DNA of 43,204 nt from JAVBSX01 sp051660685 (GTDB taxonomy: Bacteria; Planctomycetota; Planctomycetia; Pirellulales; Thermoguttaceae): positions 1 through 43,204 of the forward strand of contig JBOFQB010000038.1 of assembly GCA_051660685.1 (NCBI GenBank). Reading direction: 5' to 3'. Below, in pieces: positions 25,367-33,168 of this stretch (position 1 is its first letter; the number at the start of each line of letters is the position of its first letter). The notes under the pieces are model-generated. The model did no database searches and had not been told where the DNA came from. It saw nothing but the letters and a program-made list of their open reading frames with translations. The translations under genes and the position numbers were made by a program.

Positions 25367-25841
25367 ATGTGACGGTTTCCGCTTTGATTTTGAGGATGTA
25401 CTTGATGCTTTTATTTTTGATGAAAAGGATAAAAGCCGACCGACTTATCATGGTGTGACCGCATTGAAATCGGTTGACATTCTCGTCGAATGTAAAGATT
25501 ATTGGTATTTTATCGAAGTCAAAGATTTTCACGACCTGAAACGGTATGAACACGAGGAAGGGGAAAACCAGCTCCGTGAAATCCTGAAGTACAAATTTCG
25601 TGATTCGTATCTGTATCGACATGCAGAACAAGCGATCAACAAGCCGATCATCTATATTTGCTTTCTTGCCAATATGGAAAATGCACTTTGTGGAAAATTG
25701 TGTAAGACATTAAAAACTGAATTGCCAATTGGAATCAAAACCGAAAGATGGAGTAGGGAATTGGCAAGGAATTGTTTTGTTGTTAATCAGGAACGTTGGA
25801 ACAGGAATTTTCCTCATTGGAGAGCAAGCCGAATTTCTTAG
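25353..25841 (+). CDS. Small PD-(D/E)XK nuclease-like protein, partner of the ATPase
   Basis: The protein has 162 residues. It starts 14 bases before the ATPase gene ends, with GGAGGGAAAC just upstream of the ATG. I do not recognise the family by name. The segment SVDILVECKDYWYFIEVKDF (residues 40-59) has the layout of a PD-(D/E)XK active site: Asp42 in a strand, then Glu55-Val-Lys57 in the next strand. A basic helix (QLREILKYKFRDSY) and a hydrophobic strand (PIIYICFLAN, 98-107) follow, which also suits that fold. The inference is a metal-dependent nuclease or nuclease-like effector controlled by the ATPase; catalytic activity is unproven. Confidence 0.7.
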   Translation: MISVECDGFRFDFEDVLDAFIFDEKDKSRPTYHGVTALKSVDILVECKDYWYFIEVKDFHDLKRYEHEEGENQLREILKYKFRDSYLYRHAEQAINKPIIYICFLANMENALCGKLCKTLKTELPIGIKTERWSRELARNCFVVNQERWNRNFPHWRASRIS

Positions 25842-26090
25842 CAATACACACCGTTGCTGAAGAGTGAATGTCTCTCACCGAAATCTCATCCTGCAATGTC
25901 AGGATTACTGTTTTCGATCTCCTCTCTCCTATTTTCAACGTCCTCTTTCCTATTTGTCGGTCATTTCTTAAAGCCGACCTTATTTGTGTATTTTGTGGTT
26001 TATTTTCTTGACCTCGAAATACCGCGAAAAACGAAAAGTCTGTTTCTATTTCGAAAAACAGGGCATAAACGGCGTTGCAAGGTCAAGCCG

Positions 26091-29000
26091 TTATCCGCAC
26101 AAACGGTTCAGTTCTTCAGCAGTTGCATCAACCGTAAAACGGATTTGTGCTTCGTTGTGCGCTGATGTAATGAAGAATCGTAATCGGGCTGCTTTCTCTT
26201 CAACAGCAGGGTGCAGAATCGGTTGGACGTTGATTCCCCGGTCAAATAGGTTTTTCGAGAGTTGCAAGGCGAGCATGGAATTGCCGATAATGACCGGGAC
26301 GACTGCCGAATCCCGACTCATTCCTGTATTAAGTCCTTTGGATTTGGCCAATTTCAGGAACAGGGCGGAGTTGCGACGTAATTGTTCAACCCGATTGGGT
26401 TCTTCTTCAAGGACCTTCAGTGCAGCAAGCGCAGATGCCGTATTTGGGGGGGAGAGACCAACACTGAAGACGAAACCGGGGACTGTATACTTCAGGTATT
26501 CAACCAGTTCCTGACTTCCTGAGATGTAACCCCCACAACTACCAAATGTCTTGCTCAACGTACACATCCAAACGTCGACATCCTTTCGATTGACCTTGAA
26601 ATGTTCCCCTATTCCCCGACCCGTTTTGCCAAGAACCCCCATTGAATGGGCTTCATCAATCATTAAGAGCGTTTTGTGCTCTTTTCTCAAGTCAATAAAT
26701 TTCGGCAATTCGGGGTAATCACCGTCCATACTGTAAACACCTTCAACGATCATCATCACACGACGGTATTCATTGCGATGTTTTTTCAATATCCAATCGG
26801 CTGCTTCCCAATCATTATGGGGGAAAGGACGACGACGTGCTCCTGAGAGAATTGCCCCTTGAACAATACTGTTGTGAGCAAGAGCATCATGTAAAATCAT
26901 GTCGTCCGGGTTCAACAAATGACCGATTACAGATTCGTTCGTTGAATGACCCCCGACCATAACAATCGTATCTTCCGTCCCCAAAAAACGTGTGATTCGT
27001 TCTTCCAATTCACGATGAATCGGTTTTTCCCCGGACACCATTCGAGATGCCGAAACACTGGTTCCATAAAGGGCGACTGCTTCTTGGGCTGCTTTTGTAA
27101 CCCGGGGATCACCGGACGTGTTAATGTAGTTGTAACTCGAAAAATTGATAAACTCTTTTCCCCGAATCATTGTCCGGTCATTCGTGATTCCTTCATGTTG
27201 ATCGAAAAAATGGTTTAACCCCAATGTCCTGATTAAATCCAGTTTTCCCTTCAATTGTTGATATTCTGGAAATGCGGAAAAACGAAACCGATCTTCGCCA
27301 ATTTCCTCTTTTGGATCAAACGAGGTGGAACGAGTTGCTGTTTTGGGACCCGAACCGAGATGTTGTAAAACGGCCGACACCACTTCCCGGGCTGTTCTGA
27401 GGTCGGGCAGGATATGTTCGGGAAACTGTCCGCCAAATCGATCCTCAAGTGACGCAAGAATTTCCATTCTTTCAAGGGAATCCAACCCCAACTCCGTAAT
27501 GTCCGTCTCAATCGTCAAACCAACTGCCCGATCTTTCGCAATTGCTCGAACCTCTTCAAGAACAATTGCTGCAACATCCTGTTCCGATGTCAGAACCGTC
27601 CTGTCTTGCGTTTGAAATCCGGCTGAATTGAACGGATGCTGCGTCCTCTGTCCCGCTGTTTGCCCGCTTGATTGTCCGTCCAACTGTCCCGTTGTTTGTC
27701 CGACTGACAGTCGCTCAATTTGTCCGCTTGTCTGCCCGATTGACTGTCCGGCTCTTGGTCCAACCGCTTGTCTCAAGTTGACATCATCCAATCGTTGTGC
27801 AAAATTCTTTTGTTCGCGGGATAAAACGTCGGCAAAAAAGTGATTCGGTTCCTGTTTTTTTGCAAAGCAAGGTGAACCCGTTGACGAAATCGGCGTTGTA
27901 TGAAGTTCCGCAACAACGGTATTCTTATTCTCGACGACGATGTTGGAGTCGTTGACTGAAGTTGAAGTGGTTTGGTTCTTGGCAACCGTGATTGATTCGT
28001 TCTGCGAAACAGAAACATCTGTTCGTTCAACTGTTTCTCGCGGATTATATCCCAACGTCGTTGAGGTTGAATTCCAGAATTCGATTGCGGTCAATGTTCC
28101 ATCCAAAAAGGCCGTTTTGACGGCGTGTCGTTGAATTTTTCCACTTGATGTTTTGGGGATTGAACCGGATTTGACAAAAACAATGGAATCGACAATCAAT
28201 TCATGTTCGAGAGCAACGGTTTTGCGAACCGTTTCAAAAAGTGAGATGAGTTCACCTTTGAAACGACGTTCAAGTTCTTGGACAACGACGAGATGTTCGT
28301 CGTTTCCCTCACCAATCATGACAGCAGCCCCAGAATTTACCCGCAAATTGGGATCAATTCTCTGGACTGTTGCTTCAATGTCTTGCGGATACACATTGAC
28401 CCCGCGAATAATAATCAAGTCCTTGATTCGACCGGTTACAAACAGTTCCTCTTCACAAAAGAACCCCAAATCGCCGGTTCTCATAAACGGACCTTCTCCC
28501 GTCGGACTGATTTTAGCCCGAAAAACGGTTTTCGTCGTTTCAGGAGATTGCCAATATCCTTGTGCAACACTTGGTCCCTTGACCCAAATTTCCCCGATTG
28601 TCCCCTCTTCGACGAGTTGTCCGGTTTCAGGGTTGACAATCCAAACAACCTGGTCGATCATGTTCCGACCACTTGAGACCAAACGTCGGGCATGTTTTTC
28701 CGTTGACGAAACTTGAACAGGACGAGCGTTTGAAATGGAGTCGGGGTTGAATGTACGAATACAAGGCGGTTCGGCAACATAACCGCCTGTTACCATAAGT
28801 GTCGCTTCTGCAAGACCAAAACAGGGATAAAACGCCTCATATTTGAAACCACAACGTTCAAATTTTCGGGCAAAGGTTTCCAACGTTTCTGCTTGAACCG
28901 GTTCTGCTCCGTTGAATGCAACTTTCCAACTGCTTAAATCGAGTTGATCGATTTGGTTTTCCCGAATTTTCCGAACACACAGATCATAGGCGAAGTTCGG

Positions 29001-29864
29001 TCCCCCGCTTGTTGTTCCCCTATATCGAGTAATTGCAGCTAACCAACGAAAAGGTGATTGCAGAAAGGATAAAGGTGACATGAGGACGTTTGGACGACCA
29101 CAATAAATCGGTTGCAGGATTCCGCCAATCAAACCCATATCATGATAACTGGGCAACCAAAAAACCCCCAGATCATGTCGGGTATGTTCAAATCCAAGCT
29201 GAATCAGTCGGGAGTTGTGAATCAAATTTCCGTGAGAGAGGACGACCCCTTTAGGAGTTCCGGTTGAGCCGGACGTGTATTGCAAAAAGGCAATTGAATC
29301 GGAATTAACATCAGGATATGTCCATCTTTCGTCCCAACCTTCCTGAATCTGGTCGGTCGCCAACCAGGGAATATTCTTCAAATCGGGCGCATCCTCCAAA
29401 ATTCCCTGAACCCGACTCATTGTTTCCAATGTTGTTAACGCAATTGCAGCTTGCGCATTTTGTGCAATCGCTTGAATCCGCAGAATCGAACGATTTTTGC
29501 GAGGAGGATACACAGGAACGGCGATTGCGCCCGCATAGAGACAACCGAAAAAGGCGGTAATGAAATCCAATCCGGGGGGGAACAGGAGTAAAACCCGTTT
29601 TCCGTGCATGTCCCGATACTGCAATTGAGCCGCAATTTCCCGGGATCGACGATCAAGTTCGGCGTTTGTCAACAATCGTTCATCATCAATACCATTTGCA
29701 AGATAAACAAAAGCGAGATCATCATGCTGGACGGTTGCTCTGTAACGAACCAGTTCGACAAGGTTGGAAGGACCGAATAGAGTTGGTGAAAAAATTTCAG
29801 ATGACACGGTACAATCGGGAAAAGGGTAGAAATCCGCAAGTTTCAGAACAATAGACCAAAACAC
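26091..29864 (-). CDS. Fatty-acyl-AMP ligase / ACP / alpha-oxoamine synthase fusion
   Basis: The protein has 1257 residues. Residues about 20-600 are a fatty-acyl-AMP ligase: LQYTSGSTGTPKGVVLSHGN is the adenylation P-loop, LPSYHDMGLIGGIL and GLAEATLMVTGG are typical of the FAAL class, and IIRGVNVYPQDIE marks the hinge. A Gln/Ser/Thr/Gly-rich linker (about 600-780, GQTSGQ-like repeats) leads to an ACP domain with pantetheine Ser near 796 (LGLDSLERMEI). From about 880 follows a PLP-dependent alpha-oxoamine synthase (KBL/BioF/serine palmitoyltransferase family): HDALAHNSI, DEAHSMGVLG and the PLP Lys near 1105 in TLSKTFGSCGGY. Predicted action: load a fatty acid on the internal ACP and condense it with an amino acid, releasing CO2 and a long-chain aminoketone. 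The first codon is GTG; a second GTG at 29807 is an alternative start. Confidence 0.9.
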   Translation of the reverse strand: MFWSIVLKLADFYPFPDCTVSSEIFSPTLFGPSNLVELVRYRATVQHDDLAFVYLANGIDDERLLTNAELDRRSREIAAQLQYRDMHGKRVLLLFPPGLDFITAFFGCLYAGAIAVPVYPPRKNRSILRIQAIAQNAQAAIALTTLETMSRVQGILEDAPDLKNIPWLATDQIQEGWDERWTYPDVNSDSIAFLQYTSGSTGTPKGVVLSHGNLIHNSRLIQLGFEHTRHDLGVFWLPSYHDMGLIGGILQPIYCGRPNVLMSPLSFLQSPFRWLAAITRYRGTTSGGPNFAYDLCVRKIRENQIDQLDLSSWKVAFNGAEPVQAETLETFARKFERCGFKYEAFYPCFGLAEATLMVTGGYVAEPPCIRTFNPDSISNARPVQVSSTEKHARRLVSSGRNMIDQVVWIVNPETGQLVEEGTIGEIWVKGPSVAQGYWQSPETTKTVFRAKISPTGEGPFMRTGDLGFFCEEELFVTGRIKDLIIIRGVNVYPQDIEATVQRIDPNLRVNSGAAVMIGEGNDEHLVVVQELERRFKGELISLFETVRKTVALEHELIVDSIVFVKSGSIPKTSSGKIQRHAVKTAFLDGTLTAIEFWNSTSTTLGYNPRETVERTDVSVSQNESITVAKNQTTSTSVNDSNIVVENKNTVVAELHTTPISSTGSPCFAKKQEPNHFFADVLSREQKNFAQRLDDVNLRQAVGPRAGQSIGQTSGQIERLSVGQTTGQLDGQSSGQTAGQRTQHPFNSAGFQTQDRTVLTSEQDVAAIVLEEVRAIAKDRAVGLTIETDITELGLDSLERMEILASLEDRFGGQFPEHILPDLRTAREVVSAVLQHLGSGPKTATRSTSFDPKEEIGEDRFRFSAFPEYQQLKGKLDLIRTLGLNHFFDQHEGITNDRTMIRGKEFINFSSYNYINTSGDPRVTKAAQEAVALYGTSVSASRMVSGEKPIHRELEERITRFLGTEDTIVMVGGHSTNESVIGHLLNPDDMILHDALAHNSIVQGAILSGARRRPFPHNDWEAADWILKKHRNEYRRVMMIVEGVYSMDGDYPELPKFIDLRKEHKTLLMIDEAHSMGVLGKTGRGIGEHFKVNRKDVDVWMCTLSKTFGSCGGYISGSQELVEYLKYTVPGFVFSVGLSPPNTASALAALKVLEEEPNRVEQLRRNSALFLKLAKSKGLNTGMSRDSAVVPVIIGNSMLALQLSKNLFDRGINVQPILHPAVEEKAARLRFFITSAHNEAQIRFTVDATAEELNRLCG

Positions 29865-29874
29865 TGCCCCTTAG

Positions 29875-29902
29875 AGTATACATTACCGTTTTGTAACCCC
29901 AA
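29875..29902 (-). promoter_or_regulatory. Possible promoter of the megasynthase gene
   Basis: On the minus strand TTGGGG (29902-29897) and TATACT (29880-29875) are separated by 16 bases. Transcription would begin about four bases before the GTG at 29864, so either the message is nearly leaderless or translation starts at the GTG at 29807. Confidence 0.4.
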
Positions 29903-29971
29903 TCCCTGTTTTATCTCTTGAATTCTCAGTTTTCGCGAAAAAATTTTGCGTCAATCACCCAAATTCTATAA

Positions 29972-30000
29972 TTGACACAATCGGCACTTCGCAAAATATT
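29972..30000 (+). promoter_or_regulatory. Possible promoter of the GT39 gene
   Basis: A perfect -35 TTGACA at 29972-29977 is followed after 17 bases by AATATT at 29995-30000, a four-of-six match to the -10. The start near 30007 leaves about 80 bases before the ATG at 30088. Confidence 0.4.
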
Positions 30001-30087
30001 GGTATAACAGACAAAACATTCAACCTTCTTGGGATTGGGTGCTGATAATGAGGGGGATTCTTTTTATTACAATTGTCAGGAAAATTC

Positions 30088-31713
30088 ATGTCGGCTCAAG
30101 AAAAAACGATCTGTTCACAAGTTGCTTTGGAAAAAAACGCAATCCCTCTGTTTTGGATTGTTGTAGGAACCCATTTTTTACTTTGGACTTTTCTTCCCTG
30201 GTTCATACAACCGAGTCCTGCAACATACGATGTTATGGAAATGTTCATTCTCGGTCGAGAATGGGTGCTCGGTTCGTCCAAACATCCCCCACTTCCATTC
30301 TGGGTTCTCGAAATTGTTTACCAATTGACCGGACGTGCAACATTTGCCTGTTATTTGGCGTCACAAATCTGGGTTTTTCTGGGTCTTTGGGCTGTTTGGC
30401 GATTGAGTCGAGAATTTCTCTCCAATTCTCTTGCCCTTCTTGTAGTCCTTTCCTCATTGACTTATCGTTATTTCAATCTTGGCAGTATCAGCTATACAAC
30501 GAGTGTTCCCCCAGTCAGTCTTTGGTGTTTGGCAATCACCTTTTTTTATCTTGCTTTACGGTACAACAGGAAACGATTCTGGGTTTTACTCGGAATCACC
30601 TTAGGAGCCGGTCTGCTCTCGAAGTATTCACTTGCTCTCCTGATTGTTTGTATGTTGCTTTATCTCACTTGTTTCACAGTAGAACGACGATACTGGAAAA
30701 CAGCGGGACCGTATTTGACAACAATGACGGCGTTCCTCGTTTTTCTGCCGCATTTGGTCTGGATGTTCCAAAATGATTTTATCACGCTGAAATATGCCGA
30801 GTCGGTCGTTTTGGGAAATCAAACTTGGTTGTCACACCTGACTTCCCCCGCTAAATTTCTTTTCTCCCAAATCATTTTGGTTCTGCCCGTCTTGATTTGT
30901 CTGATTCCTTTGACCGGTTTTGCTTGGCAATTGCGATTTGTGCGATTGAATGGAGCAACTTCTCTTCGTGATGAAGATCAAAACAGGAGAGGTCAAAGAG
31001 AGAAAGATGGACGAATTGCGCGAGAGTCTCATTTTTTGACGTTTATGATTTTCGTCCCTTTTCTGCTTCAAATCATTATCCCGGTTTTGAATGGGACACC
31101 TCTCCGAACCGCTTACGGTTCACCTCTTTGGACTCTGTTGCCGTTATGGATGCTGACCACATTCAAAATTGACGTAAATTGCAAGAGAATCAAACAGACG
31201 GTTTTATTGACGGTCGGAGTGATCCTGACAACATTGACTTGTTATGTGCTTGATTATCAGTTCGTTTACCAGTTTTATCCGAATGAAGGTTGCCGTATTC
31301 ATTTTCCCGGTCCTGCACTTGCCCGTTCGCTCGAAAAAATCTGGCAAGACCAATGTCCAACGTCCACTCCATCTCCCTCTTGGTTGACCGGGGATTGGAA
31401 ATTGGCCGGACACGCTGCTTATCAAATGCAAGAGCGTCCCCGGGTCCTTTGTTATTACAATGGATTGGGACCGGGAGAAAAACCGGTCAATTTTAAGGTT
31501 GGTGATGATGAAATCAACAAAAATGGGGGCATGATCGTTTGGGAAGGGGACAATCCAAATCCCGATTGGTTGCAAAAACGGTATCCTCATGCTGTCTTGA
31601 TTGAGGAACCCTTGATTCTTTCTTGGCAGACAAGGGCGAAGTGTCCGCAACTCCATGTCCGGGTTGCGGTCATTCCGCCCAAAACGGTTTTTTCCGGGAA
31701 AGAACCCGATTGA
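30088..31713 (+). CDS. GT39-family membrane glycosyltransferase (ArnT/PMT-like)
   Basis: The protein has 541 residues. The ATG at 30088 follows AGGAA by 7 bases; an in-frame TTG at 30073 is less likely. It has about ten hydrophobic segments in the first 370 residues and a soluble C-terminal part, as in GT-C enzymes that use polyprenyl-phosphate sugars at the outer membrane leaflet face. Family marks are the acidic residue in the first outside loop (ATYDVMEMFILGREWV) and SKHPPLPFWVLE, matching the KPP/HPP loop of GT39/GT83. The acceptor could be lipid, glycan or protein; none is indicated. It starts divergently from the lipid megasynthase, so a lipid substrate is conceivable but not shown. Confidence 0.8.
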   Translation: MSAQEKTICSQVALEKNAIPLFWIVVGTHFLLWTFLPWFIQPSPATYDVMEMFILGREWVLGSSKHPPLPFWVLEIVYQLTGRATFACYLASQIWVFLGLWAVWRLSREFLSNSLALLVVLSSLTYRYFNLGSISYTTSVPPVSLWCLAITFFYLALRYNRKRFWVLLGITLGAGLLSKYSLALLIVCMLLYLTCFTVERRYWKTAGPYLTTMTAFLVFLPHLVWMFQNDFITLKYAESVVLGNQTWLSHLTSPAKFLFSQIILVLPVLICLIPLTGFAWQLRFVRLNGATSLRDEDQNRRGQREKDGRIARESHFLTFMIFVPFLLQIIIPVLNGTPLRTAYGSPLWTLLPLWMLTTFKIDVNCKRIKQTVLLTVGVILTTLTCYVLDYQFVYQFYPNEGCRIHFPGPALARSLEKIWQDQCPTSTPSPSWLTGDWKLAGHAAYQMQERPRVLCYYNGLGPGEKPVNFKVGDDEINKNGGMIVWEGDNPNPDWLQKRYPHAVLIEEPLILSWQTRAKCPQLHVRVAVIPPKTVFSGKEPD

Positions 31714-31800
31714 GACCTTGAGATATAGCAAGGTTGAAAAACGGGGTTAAGGAGAAGCGAAAAAGAAAGGAAAAAGAGGACGGAATACGTTTTCTGTTGG

Positions 31801-31829
31801 TTGTAAAATTTTGCGGGGATCGTTATACT
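31801..31829 (+). promoter_or_regulatory. Promoter of the EndoIII-like glycosylase gene
   Basis: TTGTAA at 31801-31806 and TATACT at 31824-31829 are separated by 17 bases. The start near 31836 supports translation from the ATG at 31872 and excludes the longer frame from 31734. Confidence 0.6.
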
Positions 31830-31871
31830 CGGTTTTTTGGACAATCCCCTCAAATTTTCAGTGTTGCTGTC

Positions 31872-33113
31872 ATGCTGGTACTCCGCGAAATGTTCGCAAT
31901 AATGCGGGAATACTATCAAAACCGTTCGGAACAAGAATGGTGGTCGGATGATCCGCTTAAAGTGATTGTTGGAGCAATTCTCGTTCCCGGAACAAGTTGG
32001 CCTAATGTTGCCCGGGTTTTAGATTCACTCAAACGAAAAAACCTGCTCAATTTTCAACAACTGCTCGAAATAGACGTTTCTCTTCTTGAAGAAATCATAC
32101 GTCCAGTTGGTTTTCAACAACGTAAAGCTCCGACGATTAAGGAAACGATTCGGTTTCTTCATGCACGCTGTCTTGGAAATCTAACGGTTTATTTTCAAGG
32201 TGATACCGATTTGATTCGTTCGGAACTGTTAAAATTGGGCGGAATTGGTCCCAAAACAGCCGACAATATATTGCTGTATGCGGGAAATCAAAGGGTTTAT
32301 TCTGTTGACAAGCACACGATTCGGATTTTTTTACGACATGGAATTATTGGAGAACGGACAAAAGAAGCGGCAGTCAAAGAATTGATTGCGGAAAGTTTTG
32401 CGGGGACGAGCGAGGAAGTGACCGATTGTTACAACGAATTTCAAGCGTTGATTACGCGAATCAGTCGGGACTTTTGCTCGAAAACCAAGCCCGACTGCCG
32501 GACCTGTCCTCTAAGTGCGGTGTTGCCCGAAAAGGGGCCGCTTCACTGTCAATTTGAAGCCGTTTCACAAAACCGATTGCGCAAACGACCAGAATTGCCC
32601 GGCAAGACCGTGCTTCTTGCCCCAGATCACGCCGACTCTGTTCAATCCCGCAATCTTTTGCCGCATCTTTCACCTGAGTCTTTTTTGTCGACATCCTCTC
32701 AACAGCAGTCGGCTGCACAAACGGTCCAACCAACAATTCAACAACCCGTTCAGCAATCGGCCCAGTATTCGGTCCAAAATTCGGTCCAAAATTCGGTTCA
32801 ACAAGCGACTCCGCAATCGGTCCAAGAATCAATGGAACAACCGATTCGGCAACCGGTTCCAGTACAAGTTCAACAGGAGTTGGATTCGCAAGGATTGTTG
32901 CGGAATCATCGATCTGTTGAACCTGTACTGGAGTTCAATCTAACGGAGATGGAGCAGAAAATCTTCGCGTTGGTTTCTGAGTTTGGAACGCCGATTGATC
33001 GGGTTATTCAACAGTCAGGATTACCGACCGGACAGGTTCTTGCAACATTGTCCGCCCTTGAAATGCGGCGTTTGGTTCGTCGGAAAGAAGGAAATAATGT
33101 TGCGCGACATTAG
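31872..33113 (+). CDS. Endonuclease III-like HhH-GPD DNA glycosylase with C-terminal DprA-like winged helix
   Basis: The protein has 413 residues from ATG 31872. Residues about 5-225 are the HhH-GPD fold: VIVGAILVPGTSWPNVARVL at the N-terminus, the hairpin LGGIGPKTAD (122-131) with the Lys128 equivalent of the EndoIII catalytic Lys, and VDKHTIR with Asp146. The opening resembles the COG2231/MagIII branch, which removes damaged bases such as 3-methyladenine. The iron-sulfur loop has Cys202-x6-Cys209-x2-Cys212, but the expected fourth Cys is replaced (Leu218). After a Gln-rich linker (about 265-345, VQNSVQNSVQQ) comes a winged-helix-like segment, LTEMEQKIFALVSEFGTPID ... LSALEMRRLVRRKEGNNVAR, resembling the DprA C-terminal domain. 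It probably repairs DNA; the fusion is unusual. Confidence 0.82.
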   Translation: MLVLREMFAIMREYYQNRSEQEWWSDDPLKVIVGAILVPGTSWPNVARVLDSLKRKNLLNFQQLLEIDVSLLEEIIRPVGFQQRKAPTIKETIRFLHARCLGNLTVYFQGDTDLIRSELLKLGGIGPKTADNILLYAGNQRVYSVDKHTIRIFLRHGIIGERTKEAAVKELIAESFAGTSEEVTDCYNEFQALITRISRDFCSKTKPDCRTCPLSAVLPEKGPLHCQFEAVSQNRLRKRPELPGKTVLLAPDHADSVQSRNLLPHLSPESFLSTSSQQQSAAQTVQPTIQQPVQQSAQYSVQNSVQNSVQQATPQSVQESMEQPIRQPVPVQVQQELDSQGLLRNHRSVEPVLEFNLTEMEQKIFALVSEFGTPIDRVIQQSGLPTGQVLATLSALEMRRLVRRKEGNNVARH

Positions 33114-33168
33114 GAGCGTGTTTTGAAAAGTAGGGTTGATTGTTTTGGCAATTTGAGAATTTTATAAC

